From: Pseudomonas sp. GM78
GTDB lineage: Bacteria > Pseudomonadota > Gammaproteobacteria > Pseudomonadales > Pseudomonadaceae
Direction: 5' to 3'
Assembly: GCF_000282475.1 (NCBI RefSeq)
Contig: NZ_AKJF01000123.1
Span: 1 to 64,000, forward strand
DNA: 64,000 nt
Made by a program: the position numbers and the translations under genes. Below are positions 29,935 through 42,428 of this stretch, one piece after another (the first letter of the stretch is position 1; every line of letters starts with the position of its first letter). Under the pieces are notes generated by a model, which made no database searches, was not told where the DNA came from, and saw only the letters and a program-made list of their open reading frames with translations.

Positions 29935-31855
29935 ACTGCGATTTTCTGACCCGCAGGTACCACTCGGACAGCAGCCGTACCTGTTTGTCGGTGTAACCCC
30001 GCTCGACCATCCGTGTGACGAAGTCGTTGTGTTTCTGCTGGTCCTCTTTGCTGGCCTTGGCGTTGAAGCTGATGACTGGCAGCAGGTCTTCGGTGTTGGA
30101 GAACATTTTCTTCTCGATGACCACCCGCAGTTTTTCGTAGCTGAGCCAGGTCGGGTTCTTGCCGTTGTTGTTGGCACGGGCGCGCAGCACGAAGTTGACG
30201 ATTTCGTTGCGGAAATCCTTCGGATTGCTGATGCCTGCCGGTTTTTCGATTTTCTCCAGTTCTTCGTTCAGCGCTACGCGGTTGAGGATCTCGCCGGTTT
30301 CCGGGTCGCGATACTCCTGATCCTGAATCCAGAAATCGGCGTACAGCACGTAACGATCGAAGATGTTCTGGCCGTATTCGCTGTAGGACTCGAGGTAGGC
30401 GGTCTGGATCTCCTTGCCGATGAATTCGATGTACCGTGGTGCCAGGTACTCCTTGAGGAAACGCAGGTAGCGTTCGCGGGTTTCGGCCTGGAACTGTTCC
30501 TGCTCGATCTGTTGTTCCAGCACGTAGAGCAGGTGTACCGGGTTGGCGGCGATTTCGTGGGGATCGAAGTTGAAGACCTTGGACAGGATCTTGAACGCAA
30601 AGCGGGTCGACAGACCGTTCATGCCTTCGTCGACACCGGCGTTGTCGCGATACTCCTGGATCGACTTGGCCTTCGGATCGGTGTCCTTGAGGTTTTCGCC
30701 GTCATACACGCGCATCTTGGAGTAGATGTTGGAGTTTTCCGGCTCCTTGAGGCGTGACAGCACGGTGAACTGGGCGAGCATCTTCAAGGTGTCGGGCGCG
30801 CAATGGGCTTTGGCCAGCGAGCTGTTGAACAGCAACTTGTCGTAGATCTTCACTTCGTCGCTGACCCGCAGGCAGTACGGCACCTTGACGATGTAGATCC
30901 GGTCGATGAACGCTTCGTTGTTCTTGTTGTTACGGAAGGTATGCCACTCCGATTCGTTGGAGTGGGCCAGCAGGATCCCGGTAAACGGAATCGCGCCCAA
31001 GCCTTCGGTACTGTTGTAGTTACCTTCCTGGGTGGCCGTCAGCAGTGGGTGCAGCACCTTGATCGGCGCCTTGAACATTTCGACGAATTCCATCAGGCCC
31101 TGGTTGGCCCGGCACAGTGCGCCCGAATAGCTGTAGGCATCGGCGTCGTTCTGTGGGAACTCTTCCAGTTTGCGGATATCGACCTTGCCCACCAGTGCCG
31201 AGATGTCCTGGTTGTTTTCATCTCCCGGCTCGGTCTTGGCCACGGCGATCTGGTTGAGGATCGACGGATAGAGTTTGACCACGCGGAACTGGCTGATGTC
31301 GCCGCCGAATTCGGCCAGGCGCTTGGTGGCCCATGGCGACATGATGGTGTTGAGGTAGCGCCGTGGGATGCCGAAGTCTTCCTCGAGGATCGCGCCATCT
31401 TCAGTGGCGTTGAACAGACCCAGGGGCGATTCGAATACCGGCGAGCCCTTGATTGCGTAGAAGGGCACTCGCTCCATCAGTTGTTTGAGTTTTTCGGCCA
31501 GGGACGACTTACCGCCGCCGACGGGACCGAGCAGATAAAGGATCTGTTTCTTCTCTTCCAGGCCTTGGGCGGCATGGCGGAAATACGACACGATCTGGTC
31601 GATGCATTCTTCCATCCCATGGAAGTCTTCAAAGGCCGGGTAGCGACGGATTACCTTGTTGGAGAAGATTCGCGACAGCCTCGAGTTGGTCGAGGTGTCG
31701 AGCAGTTCCGGTTCACCGATGGCCAGCAACAGACGCTCGGCGGCGGAAACGTAGGCGCTACGGTCCTTTTTGCACAACTCCAGATACTCTTGCAGAGAGA
31801 GTTCTTCCTGGCGTGTGGACTCGAAACGTTGTTGGAAGTGGCTAAAGATACTCAT
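29933..31855 (-). CDS. PrkA family serine protein kinase (YeaG-like)
   Basis: Encodes 640 residues. An N-terminal AAA-type domain carries the P-loop GPVGGGKSSLAEKLK (around residue 120), and the C-terminal part is the PrkA kinase domain. GNYNSTEGLGAIPFTGILLAHSNE is a conserved family block. It is the first gene of the cluster with yeaH and spoVR. E. coli YeaG/YeaH act in the response to nitrogen starvation; the same role here is inferred. Confidence 0.94.
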   Translation of the reverse strand: MSIFSHFQQRFESTRQEELSLQEYLELCKKDRSAYVSAAERLLLAIGEPELLDTSTNSRLSRIFSNKVIRRYPAFEDFHGMEECIDQIVSYFRHAAQGLEEKKQILYLLGPVGGGKSSLAEKLKQLMERVPFYAIKGSPVFESPLGLFNATEDGAILEEDFGIPRRYLNTIMSPWATKRLAEFGGDISQFRVVKLYPSILNQIAVAKTEPGDENNQDISALVGKVDIRKLEEFPQNDADAYSYSGALCRANQGLMEFVEMFKAPIKVLHPLLTATQEGNYNSTEGLGAIPFTGILLAHSNESEWHTFRNNKNNEAFIDRIYIVKVPYCLRVSDEVKIYDKLLFNSSLAKAHCAPDTLKMLAQFTVLSRLKEPENSNIYSKMRVYDGENLKDTDPKAKSIQEYRDNAGVDEGMNGLSTRFAFKILSKVFNFDPHEIAANPVHLLYVLEQQIEQEQFQAETRERYLRFLKEYLAPRYIEFIGKEIQTAYLESYSEYGQNIFDRYVLYADFWIQDQEYRDPETGEILNRVALNEELEKIEKPAGISNPKDFRNEIVNFVLRARANNNGKNPTWLSYEKLRVVIEKKMFSNTEDLLPVISFNAKASKEDQQKHNDFVTRMVERGYTDKQVRLLSEWYLRVRKSQ

Positions 31856-32109
31856 GACGTCACCTCGCTCGATACGTGGAGCCGACGCCGGATCACTCAG
31901 TCGATGCTGGCAGCAACCGAACAGGCGGTCGCTGTTTACCCCCCAGAACTCTTTCGGAGCTGACTACCCCGAAAGCTACTCCCGATGACCCGTGCGCCGG
32001 TGTACCGGCTCTCCCCTGTTTTGGATGGCCTGCGCTTAAGGATAGTTGGGAATTCGGGAGGTAAAGGCGAGATACGTAATTAGTTGTGGCTGACCGTTCG
32101 TCTGCCACC
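31856..32109. other. Upstream region of prkA
   Basis: The gap between the prkA start and glpE holds the prkA promoter region. No gene is supported and I could not assign -10/-35 boxes with confidence. Confidence 0.4.
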
Positions 32110-32139
32110 GCGCAAGCCCGCGGTGGCCGGGGCTTGCGC
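32110..32139 (-). terminator. Hairpin after glpE
   Basis: A 10-bp stem, GCGCAAGCCC with GGGCTTGCGC, lies 13 bp past the glpE stop. No T tract follows on the minus strand, so it may be a relic of a REP unit rather than a true terminator. Confidence 0.45.
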
Positions 32140-32151
32140 ATGACAAAAAAA

Positions 32152-32481
32152 TTATTCGCTGGTGCCTTGCGCCGTTTCCGCAGGGTAAGTCGTACGCCAC
32201 AGCTCAAAACCGCCATCCATGCTGTAGACGTCGGAGAAGCCCTGGCTGATCAGGTAGGCAGCGGCACCCTGGCTGGAGTTGCCGTGATAGCAGACCACCA
32301 CGGTTGGCGCGTCCAGATCGGCGCCCTGGATGAAGGCGTGCAGGGAGTGGTTGTCCAGATGCTTCGAGCCGCTGATGTGCAGGGCGGCAAAGGTCGCAGG
32401 ATCCCGGACGTCGACCACCACTGCGCCTTGCTCGCGCAGGGCTTGGGCCTGTTCCGGGGGAATACGTTTGAATTCGCTCAT
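32152..32481 (-). CDS. glpE: Thiosulfate sulfurtransferase GlpE (single-domain rhodanese)
   Basis: Encodes 109 residues. [18 protein letters not shown] is the rhodanese entry block, and the active loop CYHGNSS gives Cys64 as the persulfide carrier. It moves sulfane sulfur from thiosulfate to cyanide or thiol acceptors. It follows apaH on the same strand by 33 bp, as in P. aeruginosa. Confidence 0.95.
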   Translation of the reverse strand: MSEFKRIPPEQAQALREQGAVVVDVRDPATFAALHISGSKHLDNHSLHAFIQGADLDAPTVVVCYHGNSSQGAAAYLISQGFSDVYSMDGGFELWRTTYPAETAQGTSE

Positions 32482-32514
32482 GGCGGGCTCCTGTGGCTCG
32501 GCAGAAAGTGCAGT

Positions 32515-33399
32515 CTAGCGCGGGGCGCTGACTGGCGATGGTTCGGAAATCCGTGGGGCGACTGGCGGTTCGGCGGCATGGCCATGCTCGTCGCATTTGC
32601 AGGCCAGGCGTTCACCGGTGTCGACATTCATCAGGGTCAGGGCACCGCCCCAGACGCAACCGGTGTCGAGGGCCGAGATGCCCGGTTCCTGGATCTTGCC
32701 TTCCAGCGCCGCCCAGTGGCCGAAGATGATCTTTACGTCCCTGGTCTTGCGTTCCTTGTGCTGGAACCAGGGCTTGTAGCCTGCAGGGGCCGTTCCCAGG
32801 CCTTCCTTGCTCTTGAGGTCGAGCTTCCCCTCGGCCGTACAGAAGCGCATGCGCGTGAAATAGTTGGTAATCACCCGCAGACGCGTCACGCCCTTGAGGT
32901 CACTGTCCCATTTCGCCGGATCGTTACCGTACATGCCATCGAGGTAGGGCGGCAGCAGGTTGTCATCACGCAGGGCCGTCTCGACTTCGGCTGCGTATTT
33001 CAATGCTTTGCGCAGTGACCACTGCGGCGGAATGCCAGCATGCACCATCGCCACGTTGCGCTGTTCATCGTAGTGCATGAGTTTTTGCTGGCGCAGCCAT
33101 TCCAGTAGCTCGGCGCTATCGGGGGCTTCGATAATCTCGCGCAGGGTGTCGGCTTTCTTCAGGCGCTCGATGTTCTTCCCGGCCGCCAGCAAGTGCAGGT
33201 CGTGGTTGCCGAGCACGCACACCAGCGAGTGACGGATGCTATAGAGGAAGCGCAGGGTTTCCAGCGACTGCGGGCCGCGGTTGACCAGGTCGCCTACCAG
33301 CCATAGACGATCTTTTCCCGGATCGAAGGCGACCTTCTTGAGCAGGCATTGCAATGCCTCGAGGCAGCCTTGCAGGTCGCCGACGGCATAGGTTGCCAT
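32515..33399 (-). CDS. apaH: Bis(5'-nucleosyl)-tetraphosphatase, symmetrical
   Basis: Encodes 294 residues with the metallophosphatase signatures [22 protein letters not shown] and [10 protein letters not shown]. It hydrolyses Ap4A to two ADP. The start codon shares one base with the apaG stop (TGATG), so the two are coupled. The last roughly 20 residues are Pro- and Ala-rich and look like a lineage-specific tail. Confidence 0.97.
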   Translation of the reverse strand: MATYAVGDLQGCLEALQCLLKKVAFDPGKDRLWLVGDLVNRGPQSLETLRFLYSIRHSLVCVLGNHDLHLLAAGKNIERLKKADTLREIIEAPDSAELLEWLRQQKLMHYDEQRNVAMVHAGIPPQWSLRKALKYAAEVETALRDDNLLPPYLDGMYGNDPAKWDSDLKGVTRLRVITNYFTRMRFCTAEGKLDLKSKEGLGTAPAGYKPWFQHKERKTRDVKIIFGHWAALEGKIQEPGISALDTGCVWGGALTLMNVDTGERLACKCDEHGHAAEPPVAPRISEPSPVSAPR

Positions 33400-33779
33400 C
33401 AGTGCAAGGCTCCGGGCACCGCCAGGCGGAATGGGGCGATGATGGCATCGAAATGTTTGCCGTCGTCGGCGAGCATTTGATAGGTGCCTTGCATGGTGCC
33501 GACTTTGGTGGTCATGACCGTGCCGCTACTGTAGGTATGGCTTTTGCCCGCATCGATCAGCGGTTGCTGGCCGACCACGCCTGCGCCGCGGACCTCTTCG
33601 ACATGCCCATCGCCATCGGTGATGACCCAATGCCGTGACAACAGTTTGGCCGGTAGCAGGCCGTTATTTTTCACGGTGATGGTGTACGCGAAGGCAAAAC
33701 GCTCTTGCTCGGGTTGCGATTGTTCTGCCAGATAGCGGGTGACGACGCTGACGTCGACCTGATAACGAGGATCGGACAT
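33399..33779 (-). CDS. apaG: ApaG protein (CorD-like beta sandwich)
   Basis: Encodes 126 residues from the ATG at 33779 ([17 protein letters not shown]); a longer open frame upstream shows no family similarity. [25 protein letters not shown] is the conserved ApaG block (quoted here as two segments, [11 protein letters not shown] and [12 protein letters not shown]). The fold is a fibronectin-like sandwich; the biochemical role is uncertain. It is coupled to apaH and follows rsmA. Confidence 0.94.
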   Translation of the reverse strand: MSDPRYQVDVSVVTRYLAEQSQPEQERFAFAYTITVKNNGLLPAKLLSRHWVITDGDGHVEEVRGAGVVGQQPLIDAGKSHTYSSGTVMTTKVGTMQGTYQMLADDGKHFDAIIAPFRLAVPGALH

Positions 33780-33900
33780 GCAAAGGGCCTTAAAAACGAA
33801 GCGGAACGCGGGACGTAGCTGATAAGTCAGTCTAGGCCAGGTATCGGATAGTAAACCAGACATGGGCGCTGGTGTCCTACCCGATAACGCTTCAGTTCTG

Positions 33901-34719
33901 TCAGGCGTCCGCGGCTTTCTGTAGGACTTGTTCGCTAAGCTTGTCGGCAAGGCGTACGAATGCCGCCAGATCAAGCTGCTCGGGACGCAAGCTGCCATCG
34001 ACGCCGGCGGCTTCGATTTCGGCGTTGCTCAGCAACAGCTTGAGGGTGTTGCGCAGGGTTTTGCGGCGCTGATTGAAAGCCTCGCGCACGACGCGCTCCA
34101 GCAAACGGTGGTCCTTGGCCGGGTGCGGCAGTACCGCGTGGGGCACCAGGCGCACGATGGCCGAGTCGACCTTCGGCGGTGGATTGAACGCGCCGGGACC
34201 TACGTTGAACAGATGTTCGACCCGGCAGTGATACTGGACCATGATCGACAGCCGGCCCCAGTCACCACCGCCAGGCCCTGCCGCCAGACGCTCGACCACT
34301 TCCTTCTGCAACATGAAGTGCATGTCGCGGATCAGGTGGGCGTTGTGCAGCAGGTGGAAAATCAGCGGTGTAGAGATGTTGTACGGCAGGTTGCCGACTA
34401 CACGCAGGCTACCAGGTGCGGCATTCAGGCTGGTGAAATCGAACTTCAACGCATCACCCTGATGCAGGTTGAAGTTGCTCTTGCCGGCGAACTGTTGGTT
34501 GAGGATCGGGATCAGGTCCTTGTCCAGTTCCACTACGTCGAGCTGCGCACCACTGCTGAGCAGGCCTTGGGTCAGCGCGCCCTGGCCAGGGCCGATTTCC
34601 AGGAGGCGGTCTTCGGCCTTGGCATGGATGGAGCGCAGGATGCGGTCGATAACGCCAGCATCGTGCAGGAAATTCTGGCCAAAACGCTTGCGCGCCTTGT
34701 GTTGGTATTGCTCGGTCAT
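33901..34719 (-). CDS. rsmA: 16S rRNA (adenine1518-N6/adenine1519-N6)-dimethyltransferase
   Basis: Encodes 272 residues (KsgA). [32 protein letters not shown] (SAM site) and [13 protein letters not shown] (motif IV) are all present. It dimethylates two adenines in helix 45 of 16S rRNA late in 30S assembly. Its ATG overlaps the pdxA stop by 4 bases. Confidence 0.98.
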   Translation of the reverse strand: MTEQYQHKARKRFGQNFLHDAGVIDRILRSIHAKAEDRLLEIGPGQGALTQGLLSSGAQLDVVELDKDLIPILNQQFAGKSNFNLHQGDALKFDFTSLNAAPGSLRVVGNLPYNISTPLIFHLLHNAHLIRDMHFMLQKEVVERLAAGPGGGDWGRLSIMVQYHCRVEHLFNVGPGAFNPPPKVDSAIVRLVPHAVLPHPAKDHRLLERVVREAFNQRRKTLRNTLKLLLSNAEIEAAGVDGSLRPEQLDLAAFVRLADKLSEQVLQKAADA

Positions 34720-35705
34720 AAACGGGTCTCGGCCATCTGGTAGGCGGTTTCCAGGGCGACTTGCAGGCTGCCGGTGTCGATCTTGCCACTGCCGGCCAGG
34801 TCCAGGGCGGTGCCGTGGTCGACCGATGTGCGGATGATCGGCAAGCCGAGGGTCACATTGACTGCTGCGCCGAAGCCTTTGTATTTCAGCACAGGCAGGC
34901 CCTGGTCGTGGTACATCGCCAGCACTGCATCGCAGTGCTCCAGATATTTGGGGGTAAACAGAGTGTCGGCGGGCAACGGGCCACGTAGGTCCATGCCTTC
35001 GCCGCGCAGGCGCTCTAGCGTGGGTTCGATGATATCGATTTCTTCATGGCCCAGGTGCCCGCCTTCACCGGCATGGGGGTTGAGTCCGCACACCAGGATA
35101 CGTGGCTGGGCGATGCCGAACTTTTCTTTCAGGTCGCTGTGCAGGATTCGCGTGACCCGCTCCAGACGCTCCGGCGTGATCGCATCGGCAATCTCGCGCA
35201 GGGGCAGGTGAGTGGTGACCAGCGCCACGCGCAGGCCGCGGGTGGCGAGCATCATGACCACTTGCGAGGTGTGGGTCAGGTCGGCGAGAAATTCCGTGTG
35301 CCCGGAAAACGCGATACCGGATTCATTGATCACGCCTTTGTGCACCGGGGCGGTGATCATGCCGGCAAAATGCCCGTCCAGGCAGCCCTGGCCAGCGCGG
35401 GTCAGGGTCTCCAGGACGAAAGCGGCGTTAGCCTTGTCCAGCTGCCCAGCGACCACCTTGGCGTTGAGCGGTGTATCCCACACATACAGGCTATTGGCGG
35501 GAGCGGGAGCATCCGGCCAGTTGTCCGGCGTGACGGGCAGCACATCGACGACCACGCCCAGTTGCGCGGCCCGCTCAAGGAGCAGGTCGCGGCTGGTGAT
35601 GGCAATCAGGGGGTGTGGCTGGGCGTGCGCGGCGAGCAGCAGGCACAGGTCGGGACCTATGCCGGCCGGTTCGCCGGGTGTCAGCGCGAAACGCTTGGGT
35701 TTCAC
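34716..35705 (-). CDS. pdxA: 4-hydroxythreonine-4-phosphate dehydrogenase
   Basis: Encodes 329 residues. [25 protein letters not shown] and [15 protein letters not shown] contain the metal and substrate histidines of PdxA. It oxidises 4-phospho-hydroxythreonine in pyridoxal phosphate synthesis. It overlaps surA upstream and rsmA downstream by 4 bases each. Confidence 0.97.
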   Translation of the reverse strand: MKPKRFALTPGEPAGIGPDLCLLLAAHAQPHPLIAITSRDLLLERAAQLGVVVDVLPVTPDNWPDAPAPANSLYVWDTPLNAKVVAGQLDKANAAFVLETLTRAGQGCLDGHFAGMITAPVHKGVINESGIAFSGHTEFLADLTHTSQVVMMLATRGLRVALVTTHLPLREIADAITPERLERVTRILHSDLKEKFGIAQPRILVCGLNPHAGEGGHLGHEEIDIIEPTLERLRGEGMDLRGPLPADTLFTPKYLEHCDAVLAMYHDQGLPVLKYKGFGAAVNVTLGLPIIRTSVDHGTALDLAGSGKIDTGSLQVALETAYQMAETRL

Positions 35706-37024
35706 TGTGCTGCCTGGTCGGCGCCAGGGAGTTTGATTTCAACGTACGCTTCGTCACGGATCTGACGTAGCCAGGTTTGCAGCTCTTCGTCGTACTTGCG
35801 GTTACGCAGTACGGTCATCGCTTGCTGCTCGCGAGCCTGGGTCGTGCTGTCGGTGGCGCGACGACCGAGGACTTCCAGGACGTGCCAGCCGTATTGAGTC
35901 TGGAATGGCTTGGACAGCTGACCTTGTGGGGTCTTGGCCATCACTTCGCGGAACTCCGGAACCAATACATTCGGGTCGATCCAGTTCAGGTCGCCACCAT
36001 TGAGGGCGGAACCCGGGTCTTCCGAGAAGCTTTTTGCCAGTTCGCCGAAATCTTCGCCGGCTTCGATGCGGGTGTAGAGCGATTCGGCCAGGGCCTTGGT
36101 TTTGACTTCGTCACGGATCGGGCTTGGTTTGACCAGGATGTGACGTACGTGCACTTCGTCACGCACCTGCGCCTCACCGCCACGCTTGTCGGTGATCTTC
36201 AGGATGATGAAGCCCCCCGGCGTACGCATGGGTTGGGTAATGTCGCCAACAGCCATGGTGCTCAACAAGCGATCGAAGGGGGGTGGCAATTGAGCGGCTT
36301 TACGCCAGCCCATGTCACCACCTTCCAGTGCGGTTTCGCTGGCGGACTTGGCGATTGCCAGCTGACCGAAGTCAGCGCCTTGCTTGAGCTGCTGGTAGAC
36401 CGCGTCGGCCTGCTTGGCGGCATTCTGGATGGCGTCGGAGTTGGCGCTTTCCGGCGTAGGAATCAGGATGTTGGCCAGGCGAAACTCTTCGGACAGCTGC
36501 ATTTTGCCAAGATCCGAGGCCAGGAAGTTCTTCACTTCCTGCTCGGAGACCTGGATGCGCTCGGCGACGCGGCGCTGGCGCACGCGACTGATGACCATTT
36601 CGCGACGAATCTGGTCACGTGCGTCGTCGTAGGACAGTCCGTCACGCGTCAGGGCGGCGCGGAATTGCTCGACCGACATGTTGTTGCGCTGGGCAATGGT
36701 GCCAACAGCCTGGTTCAGTTCTTCATCGGTGATACGGATGCCGGAACGTTCGCCGATCTGCAGTTGCAGGTTTTCGACGATCAGGCGCTCAAGCACCTGT
36801 TGCTCCAGTACGCTGGCCGGTGGCACGGCGGAGCCGCGCTTGGCGATGGTTTGCTGGACTTCATGGACCCGCTGGTCCAGTTGGCTCTGCATGACCACGT
36901 CGTTGTCGACGATGGCCACCACTTTATCGATGGACTGTACCGCGGCGTTGGCCGCGGTACCCAGGAACAGCGCGCCCAGCAACAGCGGGCGCAGACAATC
37001 AGAAAGCTTGGTCTTCACGTTCAC
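35702..37024 (-). CDS. surA: Periplasmic chaperone and peptidyl-prolyl isomerase SurA
   Basis: Encodes 440 residues: a signal peptide cut near LGTAANA, an N-terminal chaperone domain, two parvulin domains (the second with [14 protein letters not shown] and GDLNWIDPN) and a C-terminal helix. It escorts unfolded outer-membrane proteins through the periplasm, including LptD, whose gene is immediately upstream and overlaps it by 26 bases. Confidence 0.97.
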   Translation of the reverse strand: MNVKTKLSDCLRPLLLGALFLGTAANAAVQSIDKVVAIVDNDVVMQSQLDQRVHEVQQTIAKRGSAVPPASVLEQQVLERLIVENLQLQIGERSGIRITDEELNQAVGTIAQRNNMSVEQFRAALTRDGLSYDDARDQIRREMVISRVRQRRVAERIQVSEQEVKNFLASDLGKMQLSEEFRLANILIPTPESANSDAIQNAAKQADAVYQQLKQGADFGQLAIAKSASETALEGGDMGWRKAAQLPPPFDRLLSTMAVGDITQPMRTPGGFIILKITDKRGGEAQVRDEVHVRHILVKPSPIRDEVKTKALAESLYTRIEAGEDFGELAKSFSEDPGSALNGGDLNWIDPNVLVPEFREVMAKTPQGQLSKPFQTQYGWHVLEVLGRRATDSTTQAREQQAMTVLRNRKYDEELQTWLRQIRDEAYVEIKLPGADQAAQ

Positions 37025-39797
37025 GATAACCTTGGATGCCTTTGTCGAGGAAACTCTCTACTTTGGAGCCAGTGAGGCCGCCGAGTCCCTTCAGAACAAT
37101 TTGGAGGAAGACGCCATGGTCGCCTTTTTCGTTTTCCGGGGCGTCTTGACTGGTTTCGTCATAATCGACCCAGTAACGGTTGATCAGGCGCAGTTTCCAG
37201 CAGCAGTTGTCGTACTCGAAACCACCGAAGGCTTCTAGGGTACGGTTGCGGTTGTAGTCGTACTGCCAGCGGCTGATGACGTTCCATTGCGGCACGACCG
37301 GCCAGATCACCGAGAAGTCGTGCTGTTCGATCTTGTAGTAGTCCTTCACGTAGCCAGGTTGGCCCGGGGTGCCGTAATCGCCACCGCCGACCTGCCATTT
37401 ACCGGAGTTCTGGTCGTAACGAATCTGGTCATTGCGATAGCGATAGCCGGCGTTGATGACCTTGTTCGGGTTGTCTTCAGGCTGGTAGTGGAACATCGCG
37501 CTGCCCGAGCGAGGGCTGCGGCTGTCCGGGTCCCAGTTGTAATCGGCAGTGGTGCGCCAGTCGCGATTCCAGCGATATTCGTACTCCAGTGCATATGGAG
37601 AGACGTCAGAGTGCGCGTCTTCGCGGGTTTTTGCATCGATGCCCGGCAATTGGACTTCGCGATCCTTGAAGTAGAAAGCCTGGCCGACGCTGATGCGTTG
37701 GCGCTCGAAGCCGTTTTCTTCGATCCAGCGGCTGGTCACGCCCAGGGACAGTTTGTTCTCGTCGCCGACACGGTCGGAGCCAGAGAAACGGTTGTCGCGG
37801 AACAGCGATGCATAGTTGAAGGTGTATTCGCTGGTATCGAATACCGGAATGTCTTCCTGGTCCTTCTCGGGTACGTAGAGGTAGAACAGGCGTGGCTCAA
37901 GGGTCTGGTTATAGTTCTTGCCAAACCAGTTGGTCTTGCGGTCGAAATACAGGCCGCTGTCGATGCTTGCAATCGGCACGCCGCGGTTCTGGTTGCTGTC
38001 GAACGTGCCGTTGAGCCGGTCCTGTTCTGCAGTTTGCGCTGCAACCTGGCTTTTCCCGATGCTGTCCAGGTCCAGTTGGTACTGCGTGTACTGGTACTTG
38101 AGTTTTGGCGTCAGGAAGCCATAGCTCGCCTCCATCGGAAAGCTGACCGCTGGCGCAAGGTTGAGGCGATCGCCATTGGCGCGTGCCAGACCCTGGACGT
38201 TGGTGTCGAGGCGTGGCGATACATTGCCGTCTTCATCGGTGAAGCTGCCGTTCTTCAAGTCCCGGTCAAACCGCACGAGCTCAGTGTCATAGGTGAAACT
38301 CAGGCCGCCTGGACGCTCCGGCAGCGCACCGTTGAAGGTGATCTGTGGCAAGCGGTCGTACGGCGTGATGTTCGACACGGTCGCCAGTTGATAAGCCTGG
38401 GCATTCACGCGGGCAGTGTAGCTGTCGCCGCGGTAGGTCACGGCACCCTGCTGGTTGACGTAGTCGGCGCTTTTCACACCGATCTGGTCGGTTTGCAGAT
38501 CCTGGAAGTAATAGGGGTCGCTGATCTTGGTGTAATCGACTTCCGAGAGTACACGCGAGTCGAGACCACCCTTGTGCTGCCAGTTGTACATGTAGCGGGT
38601 TTTTTCGTAATCGGTCTGCTGCTTGCGATCGTCATTCTCGTCGTTGAGGTACGCGGCGCCGAACTGACCTTCGCTGGACTTGGTCAGGTAGCGGAATTCG
38701 CCTTCCATCAACAGGCCGCGATCGCTCATGTAGCGCGGGTACAACGTGGCATCGTAGTTTGGTGCCAGGTTGAAGTAGTACGGAGTGACCAGCAGGAAGC
38801 CGGTATCGCTGCCGCTGCCAATGGTCGGCGGCAGGAAGCCGGATTGACGACGGTCGTCGATCGGGAAGTAGATGTACGGTGTATACAGGATCGGAATGTC
38901 CTTGACCCGCAGTGTGACGTTGGTCGCCGTACCGAAGCCGGTAGCCGGGTTCAAGGTGATGTTGTTGCCCTTGAGCTGCCAGGCGTTGCTGTTCGGCTCG
39001 CACGTGGTGTACGTACCATCCTTGAGTCGAATGATGGCGTTCTCGGCACGCTTGGCGTACAGCGCGTTACCGCGGATGCGCGATTTGTGCATCACGTATT
39101 CGGCGTTGTCGACCTTGGCTTCACCGGTATCGAGCTGCACGTCGGCGTGGTCACCCACGATCAGTGCACCGTTGTCGCGAATGCGCACGTTGCCGCTCAG
39201 CTCACCACGGCTCTCGGCCTGGTACAGGTTGGCTTCGTCGGCTTCGACCTGCATGCTGCCCTGGCGCATGACCACGTCACCGGCCAGGGTGGCGACTTGC
39301 TCATCCTGCTTGTAGCGGGAAGCTTTGGCGCCGATAAAGGTTGGGGCGTCACTTTTATTCGTCTTGTCATTCATGCCAGGACGAATCGGTTCGATATAGG
39401 AACCAGAGCAATAAGGACCGGTTTCGGCCAATTGTGCTGCAGTGAGCTGCTCGCGCGGAACCCAGTCGAGGTGGCTGTAGTCTGCGCTACGCGACTTGAG
39501 GCCACGGCCTTTGGATTCGGTGACCAGTGCTGGTTTGGCCCCCGTGTCTTCGCTGGCGCCCGTTTCGGCGGGTGCCTGGCCGGTGGTGCTGGCTGCGCTG
39601 CCCTCATGGACTGGGCGCGGAGGCAATGCAGCCGCCTGCGATTTTGGCGCACAATTCCAGGCACCCGAAGCAGAGACCGAGCAGTCATACTGTTCCGCGG
39701 CGACCACGAAAGGGCTGGCCAAGGGTTGCAGAGCCAGCAAACTGCCGGTCATCAACAACGGAAATTTTTTACGAAACGCGGGGGATTTCAATGCCAT
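36999..39797 (-). CDS. lptD: LPS-assembly outer membrane protein LptD
   Basis: Encodes 932 residues from the ATG at 39797 ([12 protein letters not shown]), after which a signal peptide ends near VVAAEQYDC; the longer frame from 39848 lacks homologue support. An OstA/LptA-like jellyroll (~150-290) is followed by a 26-strand barrel. Cysteines in the mature N-terminus and the DNCCW motif near the C-terminus are those expected to form the needed disulfides. With LptE it inserts LPS into the outer leaflet. It is divergent from amgK across 130 bp. Confidence 0.97.
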   Translation of the reverse strand: MALKSPAFRKKFPLLMTGSLLALQPLASPFVVAAEQYDCSVSASGAWNCAPKSQAAALPPRPVHEGSAASTTGQAPAETGASEDTGAKPALVTESKGRGLKSRSADYSHLDWVPREQLTAAQLAETGPYCSGSYIEPIRPGMNDKTNKSDAPTFIGAKASRYKQDEQVATLAGDVVMRQGSMQVEADEANLYQAESRGELSGNVRIRDNGALIVGDHADVQLDTGEAKVDNAEYVMHKSRIRGNALYAKRAENAIIRLKDGTYTTCEPNSNAWQLKGNNITLNPATGFGTATNVTLRVKDIPILYTPYIYFPIDDRRQSGFLPPTIGSGSDTGFLLVTPYYFNLAPNYDATLYPRYMSDRGLLMEGEFRYLTKSSEGQFGAAYLNDENDDRKQQTDYEKTRYMYNWQHKGGLDSRVLSEVDYTKISDPYYFQDLQTDQIGVKSADYVNQQGAVTYRGDSYTARVNAQAYQLATVSNITPYDRLPQITFNGALPERPGGLSFTYDTELVRFDRDLKNGSFTDEDGNVSPRLDTNVQGLARANGDRLNLAPAVSFPMEASYGFLTPKLKYQYTQYQLDLDSIGKSQVAAQTAEQDRLNGTFDSNQNRGVPIASIDSGLYFDRKTNWFGKNYNQTLEPRLFYLYVPEKDQEDIPVFDTSEYTFNYASLFRDNRFSGSDRVGDENKLSLGVTSRWIEENGFERQRISVGQAFYFKDREVQLPGIDAKTREDAHSDVSPYALEYEYRWNRDWRTTADYNWDPDSRSPRSGSAMFHYQPEDNPNKVINAGYRYRNDQIRYDQNSGKWQVGGGDYGTPGQPGYVKDYYKIEQHDFSVIWPVVPQWNVISRWQYDYNRNRTLEAFGGFEYDNCCWKLRLINRYWVDYDETSQDAPENEKGDHGVFLQIVLKGLGGLTGSKVESFLDKGIQGYREREDQAF

Positions 39798-39927
39798 CTT
39801 AATAGTCCGGGCTTCCTGCGTGCCATCTGCCCGCGGTGTGGGCCGCACGCCTCTCGATGGTCTGAAAAAGATGCTGGATAATAAAGCATGACCCGCTTGA
39901 CGGCTAGCGCCGTCGGAGACCCTTGCA

Positions 39928-41615
<1,688 letters not shown>

Positions 41616-41616
41616 C

Positions 41617-42384
41617 ATGCTGTGGCCAGGGACTCTGATCGGAGCTGGAGCGGGCTTTGCCATCGCCAGCATTCCCGGGGCCATGCTCGGGGCCTTGCTG
41701 GGGCAGGTGCTGGATCGGCACCTGCATCTGCAAAGCTGGGCGCATTTGCGTGAAAAGCTCGGGGGGCGACCTGTCCTGCGCAACGACGAGTTGTTGTTTG
41801 TGTTGCTGGGGCGCCTGGCCAAGTGTGATGGACGGGTTGTGGAGGGGCATATCCAGCAGGCTCGCGCGGAGATGCGTGCCTTGGAAATGTCCGAATCGGC
41901 ACAGCGCCGGGCGATTGCCGCGTTCAATCGTGGCAAGTCAGGCAGTGACCGGTTGGGTGGCCATTTGCGCCGGCTGAGGGCTCAGCCCTTTGCCGCCGAA
42001 GGGGTGTTGCGCGCTTGTTGGCGGATGGTTTGGGCTGATGGTCATGCAGGCATCCGCGAGCGTGAACTGCTGCTCCAGTGGGGCGGCTGGCTGGGTTGGA
42101 GCGAGCGGCAGGTCAGGGCGTTGGCGGCCGATTACGAGCCACAGCAGCGTCCGTTGGCCAACAGTGTTATTTCCTATCAGGACGCCTTGCGGCTGTTGGG
42201 GGTGTCTGCCACCAGTGAGCCCGCCCAGATCAAGCGCGCCTATCGACGCCTGCTCAGTCGTCATCACCCGGACAAGATTGCCGGCAGTGGTGCAACGGCG
42301 TCGCAGGTTCGCGAGGCGACCGACAAGACACGCGAGTTGCACAACGCCTATACGTTGATTCGACAGCGGCGGGATTTTCGCTAG
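41617..42384 (+). CDS. djlA: DjlA-like membrane-anchored J-domain protein with TerB-like domain
   Basis: Encodes 255 residues. An N-terminal glycine-rich membrane segment (GTLIGAGAGFAIASIPGAMLG) is followed by a TerB-like helical domain (~50-165) and a C-terminal J domain with HHPDKI, the HPD needed to stimulate DnaK. It starts one base after the murU stop, so it is in the same transcript. A link to cell-wall recycling is not established. Confidence 0.85.
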   Translation: MLWPGTLIGAGAGFAIASIPGAMLGALLGQVLDRHLHLQSWAHLREKLGGRPVLRNDELLFVLLGRLAKCDGRVVEGHIQQARAEMRALEMSESAQRRAIAAFNRGKSGSDRLGGHLRRLRAQPFAAEGVLRACWRMVWADGHAGIRERELLLQWGGWLGWSERQVRALAADYEPQQRPLANSVISYQDALRLLGVSATSEPAQIKRAYRRLLSRHHPDKIAGSGATASQVREATDKTRELHNAYTLIRQRRDFR

Positions 42385-42398
42385 CAGCGAAGCGTTGC

Positions 42399-42420
42399 GT
42401 CGCCCCGAGAATGGGGCGAC
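42399..42420. terminator. Hairpin between convergent djlA and the DUF3530 gene
   Basis: An 8-bp stem, GTCGCCCC with GGGGCGAC, and a 6-base loop lie between the two 3' ends. No T tract is present on either side, so its terminator role is uncertain. Confidence 0.5.
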
Positions 42421-42428
42421 CCAGTCCA

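Noticed and set aside
37287-39881. An 864-residue open frame on the plus strand
   Set aside because: Antisense shadow of lptD, without recognisable domains.
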